Assembly (NCBI GenBank): GCA_009739215.1
Contig: VSJF01000006.1
Coordinates: 1,550,001 to 1,614,000 of the forward strand
Origin: Floccularia luteovirens
Taxonomy: Eukaryota; Basidiomycota; Agaricomycetes; Agaricales; Squamanitaceae
Direction of reading: 5' to 3'
Length of the DNA: 64,000 bases
Below, one piece after another: positions 46,839 through 59,840 of this stretch (the first letter of the stretch is position 1; every line of letters begins with the position of its first letter). Both the position numbers and the translations under genes were made by a program. The notes beneath the pieces were generated by a model. That model was not told where the DNA came from, ran no database searches, and saw only the letters and a list, made by a program, of their open reading frames with translations.

Positions 46839-49781
46839 TTATAGGATCGGCCTTCGGCGGGGAGAAGGCTTGCTACGCTTGCGTTTCTTTCCTTGTGCAA
46901 ATGCATTTGCACTTTTCAAGTCTCTACCTAGATCATCTTCCTTCTTTACCTGATAAATCCGAACCTGCAAAGAGAACATGAATAGATGGGAAGTTGATTT
47001 GTAAAACGACTTACTATCCAGTTTTCCGATGTGAACGCTTCATCTATACAAAAGGATGAAAAATTGGCTGGAATAGCTCAAAAAGGAACATACCAAGATA
47101 ATCTAAGGTTGGTCCAACTTTTGGCACATGCTGTTGACGGACGCGATCCATCGCAACGTTCCCACCGAACAACTCGGAGAACCTGGGAATAACGTTAGAT
47201 AATTGATTGCGCATTGCGAGGTCCTGTTTTTGTAGAAATGAAAAAAAGAAAAGGACAAACCTATAATATGACATTTTATACATGAGACTATTCCTCATAG
47301 CAGGAGATGCATTATCATCGACCCTGTATTCTCCCTGTGGCGTGAAATAATTGGGCTCTTGAATCTCATCGGGCCAGACCCCTTGAGCGATGCGAACCAT
47401 CCATAAGAACTTGTTAATATCGTCGCCGGAGTACCCAATGAGCCCGCCGAAGATGACGAGAACATAATCTACATCATGTTTTCGCAGGATGGGGTACGCA
47501 ACCTCTTCAGAGCTTGACATGGCCTTGCCAACTGTGGCAATATGGGCTATGAAAAGGGGAAAGATCTTTGAGATTGCCGGTAAAACAAAAAGAAATTCAG
47601 GATCTCACTATTGTTCCAGGTGTTATTGTCAACCAGAGTGGGCCTGTCTGCCATACCTGCAATCTGGTACCCATAATCCCACCAACTCATGACGACCGCC
47701 GTTTCAGGTGTATTCTGCCTAAGCCAATAGTAGGCCTCCCGGAAGTCGTCGATAATATGTTGGCTCCCATCAGGATTGGTTGATGCCAGAACCACGGAGG
47801 GGGACGAGTATGCATTGGAAGTAACCCACGTACAATGAAAGACGAAAAAGCTCAGCATACCGACCGTGTTCATGATGACAGCAAGACGACCATCGAGCCC
47901 AAAGATACCTTTGGTTCTTGCGCCATTTTTTTTAGGTGTAACGGGAGTGGATACAAGATTGCTCGATGGACCAGAGGACTGGGGTTGGGTAGTAGCAGAT
48001 TTCTTTGCTTTCTTTGACGAAGCAGCAGCAGCCGTAGTTCCGTTTGTACCTGAGACGTCACTTGTATTAGGCTCAGGAGCTACCGTAGTGTCCTCATTGA
48101 CTTCCGGTTCTTGCGGGTCAATATAAGTATCCAAGAGGGAAGACAGCGCAACGGCGGAGGCAACACAAACCACCGGTGTGAGGGTAAGGATGAGTCGCAC
48201 CATAACGCCGGCAAAGTAACTTGCCATGACAGCATATATAATAACAAAGAGATGCTCATCTCTGAGTTCGCGGAAGCATAGGACAACACCGGCGGGGAAT
48301 AAGAAAATAAGGAATTGCATGTCCATAAAGAAAGATGGCCATGCTGTCGGTTGATGCTCTGACACAGATGCAATAATAGGGATATACCTGGGAAGGGGTC
48401 AACATCTAAGAGGGGTCCAGAATGTAAATATCGCACTTTTTAGCGTAGCCAGTATCCCACAACGAATAGAAACGCCCAGTCCACGGAGCAATTAGTCCTT
48501 TATACGTTAAGCCTGCAAATGCTAGTGTTCCCAGGATTCCAATTGCTATGACAGCAGCTATAACAATTCGTTGGAACTGTTTGGAATCGACATGCGAGCG
48601 AACTAGTTCAGCAAAAGCAACGATTTGGAGCAGTCCAAATACAGCTAGAGTAACTGAGTTAAAGCTATGACAAATATTGACGGAAAAAATCATACCAAGA
48701 GCTCCCATATGTTCACTAGTGCTGACAGGCTGGAAACCAACGAAAGGGACTTGCATACTAGCGAGCGTCCCAATGGCATACCATGTAGAGTAGGCAACAT
48801 AAAGCCGACTGGAGAAACGGTTCATCAAAACAAGCACCAGGGCATGTAAAGGTATCATGTTAGTGATGAAGACATATCCACCTAGATTGGGACTGAGTTT
48901 TTGTTAACAGGAATGATTCAATCACTGACCCCAAGCAGCTACCATGTAGAAGTAAAATACGGCAGCAACAGTTGCAAAGAGTGCACTGCCTTGCTTCAGG
49001 GCTTTTATCCAACAAAAGAAGGTAAACATAAGCAAGAATATGGCAATTGCTTCGTTGTCGTAGGATCCCGCAACGGAACGAGAAATGTAACCCGGAGCGA
49101 TGCCGATAAATGCAGCCGCAAGTAGACCTGCGCTGTCATCTTTCATTTCTTTTGTAAACCTAGATAAATGCGTGAAGGTCAGACAAAGATATGGAGACAT
49201 CAGCAATATCGTACATATACGTAGACCAGGCGGTAAACGCGCTGAAACCCGGTGCCAAAAGCACACAAATATTACGTATGTCGACGGGTAAGTTAATTGC
49301 ATGAAGGATGTTGTATATCACACCACTCGTAGCCATAAGACCAGGATATACGGTTCCACCAACTACCCGCCCGAGGGGGTACCAAGCAGTAGGGTCAAAC
49401 CAATTCCAGAATTCCTAAGACATTTGAGCCAAGTCTGTTGGTATAGATAGACTAATGAACCTACATAAAACCCCTGGGATGCAAGTACTTTCGTTGCCCG
49501 ACTATTTCCCTCTTTTCAGGCATTGCCATATACGGGTAAGCCAAAAATTACTTACAAGTTAAACCACGGGTCGCTTATAAAGTTCGTAAGTAGTCGTCAT
49601 ACACAGAAGAGATGATCGCATACAATTCATGGATAATACTCTCAAAATTTATAACAGCAAACAAACGAGAGGCAATAGCAGCACCAGATATCAATGATAA
49701 TGCAACAATTCGCAGAAGCGAAGCGGTATTTTTGACCGTCGCCGGCGAGAGGTCTCTAGGGAGTGGGTAGGCCGTAGGCAT
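46839..49781 (-). CDS. STT3: STT3, catalytic subunit of oligosaccharyltransferase
   Basis: A multi-exon minus-strand gene runs from Met 49781 ([11 protein letters not shown]) to TAA 46839-46841. The polytopic N-terminal half has the metal/catalytic loops: HEFDPWFNLRATK (the EFD pair crosses an intron near 49640) and [14 protein letters not shown] with the second acidic motif. The soluble C-terminal half has the universal acceptor-binding motif [10 protein letters not shown] (about 47690-47660), then NNTWNNTHIATVG (crossing an intron) and [20 protein letters not shown] [13 protein letters not shown]. The protein transfers the dolichol-linked glycan to Asn-X-Ser/Thr in the ER lumen. A luminal/cytosolic insert of about 70 Ser/Ala/Lys-rich residues (about 48100-47900) precedes the last membrane helix. 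The C-terminus is very basic ([14 protein letters not shown]). The call is firm. Confidence 0.95.
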
Positions 49782-49999
49782 AGCCAGACAGATTTGTGAT
49801 AAATGTCGTATCCAAATGAGCTCTACGCCAAGACGAACACGATAGTTTGAGAGAAACGGAAATGTAAGACTGAAATGTCGTGGGTGAAAGACGACGTGTC
49901 GACACCACGCACACCAAATACGGATTGCTTACATCAGCTGTCTATAAACAAAAAAGGCTATGCATGTTATTTTTAACCACTCATCACTACATACTAAGT

Positions 50000-52033
50000 C
50001 TAGTCAGTATCATTAACCCGCCTCTTAGCTTCTTCCCTGTTTCGCATTACACCCTTAGCTATCTCATGTTCCCAATCAGTTCCAAGCCATACTACGCAAT
50101 ACTCTCCAATTCCGACCACGAACAACGCAAATACTTGGCCTGCATGACTAGCTCAGTACGACACCTGTCATAACGTCAATTACCACGTACCTATCCACAA
50201 ACCCTGAAGTCCAAGCTGTGTTCGGGGATGAAATGCCAATCCAATACCCATGGGAAGCGCTAGCACGTAATATGCAATGATGTTGAACAGCGCACCAAGG
50301 TGTTGCCGTCCTACAAAAGGAGTTATAAACATAGCAGCAGGGGATTGCGGGCACGACTTTAAAAAGTACCTTGGCCACGCAGCACTCCACCACACGAGCC
50401 AGCTAGACCATCAGCTACCTGGAAAGAGGCAACTAACGGCATAACCTTGCTAACGAGGCGTACCACTTCTTCGTCATCGCTGAAAATATATCCGTAAACC
50501 TGTGAGTGATTAATGTCAAACGATTGATGTCGGCAAAGAAATAGTCTGAACCACACATTTTTGGTAGCAACCATGATACCCATCACAATGCTACCGACGA
50601 TGACACTCACGAGCGCCGAGGCATGAGCTGCATTTTTCGCTCCGTTTGCGGAGCGAGAACCAATTAAATTGCCCACTCGGGTGGATGCAGCAACCCCGAT
50701 GCCAAAAGGGATTGTATTCAGGACTGCCGTCATAATAAAGCGGCTTCAGAAAAGATATATCGTTGACTCCGAAATTATGTTTACCTTGATCTGTTGTCAT
50801 TATGACTGACTGTGCTGCCAAAGGCAAAGGGCCTAGACGACCGGCTGCCAGAGCGACAATCTCGAAAGCAGCCCTGCACTTGGGTTAAAACAAAGCACGC
50901 AGAGCCACAGATACATGCTCACCATTCAGTGCCAACCATCAAAATTCCAGGAAGCGCAAGCTTCAAAAATTGCCAGCAACTACGCGGATTCAATACCACA
51001 TATGGTTTGAATCCGCCCCATGTTCTGTTTTGCTTGTGTTTGGGCAAAAAGGAGGTAAGAACAGCTAGCAGAATAAAACACAGCCAATAGACTATGGATA
51101 ATGCCAGCGGAGATCCAAGCAACCCAAGAGAGGTATAGTGTATGAGGGCGATGTTAAGCCCAATATTAATCGGGAAAATTATGATCAAAACCACCGTGGA
51201 GGCACCCATAATACCTGAAGCGGAAATGTCAATGACTAATGTGCGGCCTCTGTGGGTAATATTACACACTTACCCTGGCATTGCAAATATTTTTTCAAAC
51301 TCTCGAAACCTATGTATCCTGGAGCACCCCAAATAAGGACTCGCAGAAATTGCTGTACGTCTCTACTAAGATCCGCTGGTTGCTTGAGCATAAGCAGGAT
51401 CGGTTCAATATATGTCCACAAGAGGCATACAGGGATCAGCAGTAACCATAAGATGATGATGCAGCGTTGGCAGTGGATTGACAGATCCGTTGGCTCGCTA
51501 CCACCAGTAAATGCTTGCGAACCTAGTGTGTCGAGTGCTGTGGTTCCTCCAAGAGCGATACACCACCCTGTTTGAAGAAAAAAACGCAATGAACGTGGGA
51601 TCATTCTTATGGCATGGACCTCAGGTACTAGCCAGTTACAAACGCAAACATAAGCGAGAATGCTGCCACCGACAACTCATCTGGCCCAAGGCGCCCGACA
51701 ATCATAATAGAAACAGTCTGTATCGAATTCTGAAGGACATATGAAAGGATAACTGGATTTACACCGTTAGTATATGTTTTTGCAAACTGTAGTCAAGAAA
51801 TGCGAGTTGACCGACCCACCAGGAAGCGAATCAACAATTAACAACCCAAAAAGTCTAAAATTCAAGTTAACCGCGCCAAGATTGTGGTTTTCCCTTGCCT
51901 CTTGTGGAAGGTTGACCTCTGTTGCAAACAACGAGGCACTTGATTGCTGTACGGGTGAAGGATTCCGTATACTAGATGATTTGACTAGCAGAGGTGCTCT
52001 TTCATCAGCCAGAGTATCGGTGGGGGAGGACAT
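50000..52033 (-). CDS. MATE-family transporter
   Basis: A multi-exon minus-strand gene runs from Met 52033 ([16 protein letters not shown]) to TAG 50000-50002. After an about 60-residue cytosolic N-terminus it shows the MATE pattern of about 12 helices. The first MATE repeat contains [18 protein letters not shown] (crossing an intron), [19 protein letters not shown], and [16 protein letters not shown]. The second contains [28 protein letters not shown] and [15 protein letters not shown]. The [11 protein letters not shown] motif is the family hallmark. MATE proteins export organic cations/toxins in exchange for H+ or Na+, at plasma membrane or vacuole; the substrate is unknown. It diverges from the agmatinase gene with 502 bp between start codons. 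Confidence 0.93.
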
Positions 52034-52535
52034 GAGCGGCGATATGGGGTTGAGATCAACTGTGTAATTAGGGAATACCTGGGTGCCGATTCTTGAATGC
52101 TTCTTTTTACCTCTGAATGACTGAGCTTTTAACCAGCTACGATCCGAAGAGGAAAACCTTCGGGTCTTTTGCTCAAAAACTGACAGATTGCAATGCCTAG
52201 ACGGGTAGATACCCGTAGTTGATTTTCCTAGCTGGATGGATCCATTTACCTAATTATTTGACTTTGCAACATATCTCGATTAGTTCTGAAAATGTTCGGA
52301 ACGTCTATCAACGTTTCTACCATGCGGTGCACATCGCCTCAAGGCAAAACACGACTTTAATTCTACCAAAACCTTCCTGCGTTTCCCCGAACACCTTATC
52401 CATGCCGTTATTTGGAGAAAGCCGTTTCACCAAGTACCAAAACAGAAACTCTTCCTGTCGCCCCAAATTCCATTTAACACCCTGGCGATAATCCGTAAGA
52501 CCACCAAACTCCCGTAGTAATCAAATCTGCTCCAC
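52034..52535. promoter_or_regulatory. Divergent promoter, MATE / agmatinase
   Basis: The 502 bp between divergent start codons carry pyrimidine-rich tracts just upstream of the agmatinase ATG (about 52470-52530). No clear TATA box was seen. Co-regulation of exporter and ureohydrolase is possible but unproven. Confidence 0.5.
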
Positions 52536-54334
52536 ATGAAATTTTCACTCCTGCTGCTGTCCACCATTTACGCCTTGTCAGTCTTGGCTCATGATCAACA
52601 TGACAATGAAGCCCAAGAGCCCTTGGAATACGTTAGGTTTCCGTTCCAGCCCATCTATAGAGGCCGCAATGGAGAAGGTCGGTCGTTCATCTCATTCTTC
52701 ATGCCCATATGTATACCCACAATGTTCTCTATTAGTTACTGCGGACGCGATTTTTTCGGGAATTACGACTTTTGCAAAACTTCCCTGGATACAATGCCTG
52801 ACAAGAGAGAGTCATGTCCCTTTTGATATTGCATTTATAGGAGCACCCTTCGTAAGTTTCCTTTATGTCTGCCCTTTTTTTGAGTCTGAAATCTGGAGCT
52901 GTCAGGACACTGGCACAAGCTATAGACCTGGAGCTCGCTTTGGACCATGTCCGCTATTCCAGTTCAATTCTCGGAGATATGTTCTCACCTACTTTGCAGC
53001 CGGAATCCGCGCAGGCTCACGCCGCCTGACCCTGTATGGAGGGTATAATGTCCCTCTCCAAGTTAATCCCTTCCACTCTGGTCTCAGGATTGTCGATTGC
53101 GGCGATATACCGGTAACGTGAGTTTCACTGAATGCCTTGAACCATAACTGTATGTGATTAACATATTTCATTTTTAGACCGTATGACAATAAGTATGCTA
53201 TTCAACAGATCGAAGATGGTCACAAATCCCTTTTACAACGCGAAGCATACTCTCCATTGGGTAATGACTCCGTCACTGGTAGACAACTTTCACCCATATC
53301 CATTGACGGCAAAAATCACCCTCGCATCATTACACTCGGCGGTGACCACACCATAGTCCTGCCTTTGCTTCGCTCCATTTATTCCGCATATGGTCCCATC
53401 TCTGTCATACACTTCGATTCTCATCTTGGTGCATATGATTGACTTCGATCTGCCGCATGTTGTTGACTGACAGAGTGTTAGATACTTGGAAACCATCCGT
53501 TTTCGGAGGTGCTCCATCTGAACAGGCTGCTATTAATCACGGGACATACTTCTACTGGGCCAGCCGAGAAGGTTTGATCAAGAACGGATCTTCAATTGCA
53601 AGTATTTTCATCTCCATAGTCTCCCCCCTCATTCCTTTATATCTAGTTGCCCTGAGCATTTGATCCTAGTTTATTCTTTGAACAGCACGGCGCCATTAGG
53701 ACCACACTTTCTGGTCCAGAAGATTACGACAATGATAATGAATCTGGATTTCACCGAATTGAAGCGCGTGAAATTGACACTATCGGTATGAAAACCATTC
53801 AGTCTAGTTTCTCTATTATGCAATAATAACCCTAGGGACTGATGGAATTATTAAAAAAATACGGGAAACTGTCGGCAAAGGCCCTGTTTATTTGTCCATT
53901 GATGTCAGAATTTTCTTCTCCTCTTTTACTTACAACTGACTTGAGGGTTTGAACATCCCTCCAGATCGATTCCATAGACCCTGCCTTCGCTCCGGCAACA
54001 GGAACCCCAGAAACCGGGGGGTGGTCTACTCGCGAATTGCGGACCATTTTGAGGGGTCTAGACGGACTTCATATCGTGTCGGCGGACATCGTCGAGGTGG
54101 CACCTGCCTATGATACAAATGCCGAATTGACAACCATGGTACGTTACGCTTCAGCTGATTGAGATCGATCTTTTGCGTTCTGTTTCCTTACCAGCGATGG
54201 CGTGCTAGGCCGCTGCCGATGTAAGATCTCACTTCTTCGTTTGATGGAATCGCGTTAAATTATTTACCTAGGTTTTGTTCGAAGTTGTTAGTGTCATGGC
54301 GAAGACTCCTTTGGGTAAAGTTTTGGACGGGTAA
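52536..54334 (+). CDS. Agmatinase-family ureohydrolase with signal peptide
   Basis: The gene starts at 52536 ([20 protein letters not shown]), a typical secretory signal peptide with likely cleavage after ALSVLA. It ends at TAA 54332-54334 after LGKVLDG. Exons join through canonical introns, for example one ending TCTATTAG at 52737 and one splitting HFDSHL/DTW near 53432. The ureohydrolase metal ligands are all present: His in GGDHT (about 53340), D-x-H-x-D in HFDSHLDTW, and D-x-D in [13 protein letters not shown] (split by an intron). [12 protein letters not shown] and EVAPAYD are also family motifs. Such enzymes hydrolyse agmatine (or related guanidines) to putrescine and urea using two Mn2+. 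The true substrate is untested, and a secreted or vacuolar location is inferred from the signal peptide. Confidence 0.92.
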
Positions 54335-54969
54335 AACCAATCCGCAAGTATGCACAAAGTTGCACGAGGCGTCAAATGCAATTATTCCTTATTGTTTTCT
54401 CTCCTCCCCCTTATTTCTCCTTTAGTTCTGACTCGTGCTTGACAAATGTATATGCTTCAATTGTGAATGTACAAATTAGGTAGTTTGAAAGAAAAGAAAA
54501 ATGGACCGGTTAACCTAAAATATGTGCTCACAAAATACTTATCATCTCCATACACGAGCAATATTTTCAAGTATTTTTCTCGCTAAGATATGCGATGTAG
54601 ATACGCTAGAGCACCAGAGAAGGTTAAAAACCTAAAATAGAAATCTCAGCAGTTATGAACTTGTTTGTCAAGGCTATATTTAGCATTGCCTGCCAGTAAT
54701 GCCTCGTTGTGCCTCTGTGATTTTGATCAATATTTTACTGGATTACATTAGCAGACCGCACGCATGGCACCAACAATCTTACAATGGCGTTAAAACGTTG
54801 TTAGAATTTTCTCACTATCAAAGTATTCGATCCGATGGAAAAATCATGACGCCAATCATTCAGCTGCACTGTGATTAATCTGATTGACCACTTGCATAGT
54901 ATCCCTCGTAACGTTCTCCACCGATAGTATATTTGATATGTTGAGAGGCTACATTCAAAAAGCATATAT
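54335..54969. other. Convergent spacer, agmatinase / permease
   Basis: 635 bp between two convergent stop codons (54334 plus, 54970 minus). It is A/T-rich and no gene was recognised; it should contain both 3' UTRs. Confidence 0.5.
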
Positions 54970-57050
54970 CTACGTGGATAGACCATTAGACAGACTTCTA
55001 CCATCAATAATGGTCTTAACGGGTCCATCAAACCATTTACGTGCTGACAAAATCCACGAACATGTCGCAAAAATGAACACCGCCAGAATAATCACCATTG
55101 CATAATCTGTTTGTGGCAATGAGAAAAACATGGCAAAGAATCATGTGGGGCTTAACTAACTCATATCTTGCGCATCTACTGTTTGCCTTGGCGGAAAAAA
55201 CAGCATGACAACTATGAATGAGACCCATGTCACAGCAACAGCGCCAATGGGGGTGGACCACCGCCCCAAATTGAATGGTCCAGGGTCTAGTTTATTTCTA
55301 CCGGAAGTTATCCGTAGAAAGATGGGAGCAGCATAGGAAGTGTATAGACCGATTACGGATGCTCTAAAAGAACGAAGATCAGTGCAAAGGTTTCATGTCA
55401 GTTTCATCACAGTACCCAGCCAATGACGTTAATGCAGTTTCTGAGAAGCCCAGAAGACCACAAACACCGGCGACGGTCATAACGAGCCATACAGCATTAA
55501 CTGGTGTATGGGTGTGGGGGTTCATTTTCTTCCAAAGACGTGAGCCCGGCAAAGCGTTATCTCGAGCAAATGCGAATACGACACGAGAGGCATCAACCCC
55601 TTGTGCTGCACCTGTGACATACTAACTCAACAGTTAGTAAATCCATTCAATTCTAGGACCGTGACATTACCTGAACTATAATAATTAACGACCAGATGGC
55701 AAGCATCCCATGTTTTCCAAGAACATCCAGAAACACTTGACCCATGGGAAGGGGGAGATCTGACCCCAAAAGATCGGTGACAGATGTAACAACGAAGGAA
55801 GTGGTGACAAGAAGAAGCCAGCCAAGCCCTGCAGTCGCTCCGACTCCCACCAGAATAGCAATGGGCGCAGCCTTGCTAGCTCCTGAAGTCTCTTCTGAGA
55901 TGTGTGCAGCGGAATCGTCTTCTTAACAGCAGTAAGTCCAATAGGCAAAATATATATAATAAAATGAGACGAACACCCTGTCAATGTCCACATTGGCGCT
56001 GTGAAGGATAACATAAATGCCCATCCACCTGCCGAGGTTCGTTAGATGCGGTGATAGTGACATTAACGGGGGACTGACTATTACTCCATCCTGAGTTATT
56101 TTCAAATCGTGTGAATGCATCTGTCGTAGATACTTTGTTGTCACCAGAAAGAATGAGGAGAGACACTATGGCACCAATAGTTGTGCCCACTAATGACAGG
56201 TGAGAATTCAGGGCAAACGGAGTTACTTCAAATAGCTCGCCATTAATAAAAACATAGAAAATATTCAAACGAGCCAAAACACTGGTGGCAGCTGAGCACA
56301 CAATTCCGTGAGAGAATAAAATAGCTATCAGAATACCGTACGTCGCTCCTGACGAGAGAACGATATTGCCATCAGTGGAGACTACGATTGCAGTCGTGAT
56401 CATCTGAGCACACGTGTAGTCAATGGAGCAGACGAGAGTTATCTGGCCAGTGATATTTGCCCAGCCTATTAGAATTTGGCACTCTATATTGTAATGAGGA
56501 GAGACCGAAAAAACCAACCAGTGAACCAACTCGCAAGGGGAGAATATTTTGTGGGCGCAAGCCTAGCCGAAAAATAATACAGGCCGGCACTGGTTCTTTG
56601 AAAATATGTCAGCTTCGGGATGGCACCAGAGGGAAGAGTAGTCCCACGGCATAGAAGAAGTCATTTCTGCCATTGAAAGGGCAACGAACATGACAAAAAT
56701 GCTAGGAATGAGCCATCCGAATACCATGCCCACATGTCCACCTATGATTAAATTGGACTTATTGTCAACTACCGAGGTATATAATAATGCAACGTACCAT
56801 TAATAAGTCCAAAAGACAATGTGGAAGAAACTGACGCCAATACGCCCATTATCGAGAACGCGAATGCCACTGTTTCTAACATCTCGGGAGGGCTTTAGTA
56901 AAATGTAGCGACTGATCCATATAAAATATTCACCGTGAATTCGCGTTTGAATTCGCTCTTGTATCCTAGTTCTGCCAACTTAGCGTCGTCCGCATCATGC
57001 ACTACAGTTGTCACAGTTTCAAATACAGATTTCTCTGATTTGCGCGTCAT
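54970..57050 (-). CDS. GABA/amino-acid permease (APC superfamily)
   Basis: A multi-exon minus-strand gene runs from Met 57050 (MTRKSEKSVFETV) to TAG 54970-54972. The acidic cytosolic N-terminus ends in LGYKSEFKREFTMLETVAFA, which is typical of fungal amino-acid/choline/GABA permeases. About 12 hydrophobic helices follow, with GMVFGWLIPSIFVMFVALSMAEM, SSMPTSAGLYYFSA, LASWFTGWANI, WTLTGYDSAAHISEE, and VTGAAQGVDASRVVFAFARD as the family signatures. This is the UGA4/HNM1 type, which imports GABA, polyamine-related amino acids or choline across the plasma membrane. The exact substrate is not decidable. It is convergent with agmatinase and divergent from the deacetylase-family gene. Confidence 0.92.
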
Positions 57051-57490
57051 CTCAGCAATGTGATATCTTGGAGGAAAAAGACGTGCGAAACGAGTGGTTC
57101 AAACACAATCTAGTTTTGCTATATTCATGCTGGGCTTGGCACATATAATATGCATACGTACAACGCTTAGCCTTTCCAAACAAACCGTTATCACAAGATT
57201 TACCAAAAATGTTTATCATATTGCTTTCATTGGCCGATACGGTGGGCAGCTGAACTATGTATAGGCAACGGATTGGGCTTCTTATAAAAGTAGCAGGTGG
57301 TGCCGTGGCGGCAGGAAGAGAGCGAGTACATAAAAGTTCTCGGATCACATGTCTTTGAAACGCGACTGTGACCCTGTAACGCCGCAGTCATCCTTAATCC
57401 GTTCCGTGCTGGTGGTAATCTCTGGGAATTAGAAGCTTCGTTATCAAGCCATCCTTTGTGAGCATACCATCTTGGGTTTCTGCTCTCAGT
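57051..57490. promoter_or_regulatory. Divergent promoter, permease / deacetylase-family gene
   Basis: 440 bp lie between divergent start codons (57050 minus, 57491 plus). Open frames here are shadows. There is no clear TATA box. Confidence 0.45.
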
Positions 57491-59177
57491 ATGCCAGCTA
57501 AACATGTGCTTATAGGTTTTGGGGTGGACGTAGACGCAGTTGCGGGATGGTATGTCTTCTGAAGTTTATATCTGTACATGAACCCATTTCAATATATTAT
57601 TAACAGGTTAGGCTCATACGGGGGCGAGGATTCTCCGCTTGACATCTCAAGAGTAGAAACAGCGCATCGGCCTACACTTTGTGGTGATACTGATGTTCGG
57701 TTCTGCAGGGAATGTATGCAGGCGAAGTTGGGGTGCCTCGCCTGTTGAAACTATTCAAAAAGTATGGCATCAAAACGACATGGTTCATTCCTGGTAGATT
57801 CCAGGCACTTGAGTCTAGGGGTTAGTCTAATGGGGTTTAGGACATAGCTTGGAAACATTCCCAAGAGAGATGGAAGCGGTCCGCGATGCTGGTCATGAAT
57901 TGTGCGTCGTTAGTGTGTAACTATGTATAAAACATACTAAACGCTACATTCAGGGGTCTTCACGGGTATTCACATGAAGTAGGCGCCGAATTTTCTGCTT
58001 TGTAGTTCTCTCATCATGCAAAACAAAACAGAATCCAGTTTCATTGACTGTTGAACAGCAAAAAGATATACTTGATCATACCTATGCATTATTAACCGAG
58101 TTCAATAACGGAATCCCTCCCAAGGCTTGTATAAATTTGTTATTTTCAAAAAATTAAATATATAACGAGCTTATGACTTTAGGGAAGTGTCGCACCATGG
58201 TGGGAAACAAGCAAGGAAGGAATTGAACTCTTATTGGACAAAGGCATTGAATACGGTGCTTTGTTTTCCCCTTTGTTGTGCTGAGTGGTGTCTGATAACT
58301 ATTCAGATCATTCCAACATGGCACATGAGTCAGTCCACTTTATTCTTTGAATCAAAAGTCAGGCTGCAAACGTTCATATAGTTCCCAGGCTTTCTATCTA
58401 AGAGATGAAGACCTCTGGACGAAAATAAACTATAAGGAGAAGGCGGAGACATGGATGTGGCCTCTTATCAGAGGCAAGGAGACGGGTCTTGTCTGTATTC
58501 CAGCAAACTGGTTTGGTAATTTTTAGCCGTAATGAGGTTTTTGATAACACGAACTTTCAGGTATTTAGATGACCTCCCACCGATGATGTATTTCTTGATT
58601 CAAAAATTGCCTATTGTTTCTCTGATATTTCCCACATCCCTAGGTTCATCAAATCCAATCCCAATTCTCACGGTTGGGTATGCAGTCCTTGCATTTTCTT
58701 ATGATGGAGTATTGACACCCCACGTAGGTGAACGCAGCAGATGTGGAACAACTGTGGAAAGACACATTCACGTATTGCTACCGGTGTGATCCTATATTCT
58801 ATATTTGCGCTTTCGTGGAGCTCAAATATAACTCGCGTCCAGTGAAGAAGAAGAGTTTATCTTCCCTATCACAATCCATCCGGACGTGAGCGGGTAAGTT
58901 CTTCCATCGGACTGATACGAAAATGATAATTAATAACTCCGCTAGACGACCTCATGTTTTATTGATGCTAGTCAGTAACAGCCGTTTATTTTGCACAAAG
59001 AATTATATATATTGACTGACATTGGTTTGATAGGAACGTTTCATCGAATGGGTTAATACCCATGAGAATGTACATTGGGTGCCTATGATTGAAATGGCCA
59101 ACCAGTTTAGGGCGAAATGTACCCCAGAAGCAGATGCTAAAATGCCTCGTGGATTTAAACAAGAGTCTAACGATTAA
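57491..59177 (+). CDS. Polysaccharide deacetylase-family hydrolase (PuuE/HpPgdA-like)
   Basis: The gene starts at 57491 ([20 protein letters not shown]) and ends at TAA 59175-59177 (KQESND), with about eight short introns. The NodB-homology motifs are visible: catalytic/metal Asp in [16 protein letters not shown] and [17 protein letters not shown]-x3-H in LGLHGYSHE (about 57950-57970); [20 protein letters not shown]; and [14 protein letters not shown] near the end. The protein has no signal peptide and no chitin-binding module. It belongs to the cytosolic group that includes bacterial PgdA-like and allantoinase/imidase-like enzymes. Classical secreted chitin deacetylases are a different group. 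Whether it cuts an acetamide or a cyclic amide is unknown. The conserved opening [20 protein letters not shown] is shared with bacterial relatives. Confidence 0.88.
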
Positions 59178-59840
59178 ATTGATATTCTCAATGATATCCG
59201 ATATGTTCTTGGTGGATTTTCTGTTGTATGTAGTTTAGCGATATGTTATGCCTGATCTTGAAACTTTGATATTCCGCACTTTCCCATCGCGCTATATGTC
59301 ATTGAAATGAAATTGATTGACCTGTGACGTGACGCGACGTATTCTCCTCGTGTAATTCGCCAGATGTCCTGTAAGTTTTATTAGTGGTAGGTTTCGACAA
59401 CGGAGATTACAAGGAGATTATCCGTTACTTGATGATTTCTTAGAAGGCAAAATTTAACGTACAACTTTTGCTCATTACGTAAATTTGCCATACGTGGAGG
59501 ACTTAGCGTTTAGCGTTTACGAGCTAATGTACCCCCACATTGATACGTATGAAAATCAAAATCCGTCGCCTGTCCCTCTATATATCCACCAAAGAAAACG
59601 GGACCTGAATACTACCAGACATCGTCGGGTCAACGGCCATACGAGCCGGCATCAAAAGATTATGCAACTATAGGTCAGTTGGCCAACTCAAGGTAATAGC
59701 AAGCAGCCATGAGAAGAAAGAGCTATAATAATGACCTTCGGCGGTCGTTATAACCTTTCCGCTATCTTCCGCATTTCGGGGACATATCCGACTTCTTGAC
59801 ATTGACCGTAAAACCCGAAACTGACCCATTTTGCACGCTC
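59178..59840. other. Spacer upstream of carboxylesterase
   Basis: 663 bp with no supported gene; short open frame 59485-59673 has no motif. It should contain the deacetylase 3' UTR and the esterase promoter. Confidence 0.45.

Noticed and set aside
47547..48126. Plus-strand open frames opposite STT3
   Set aside because: They are shadows of STT3 exons that carry clear family motifs on the minus strand.
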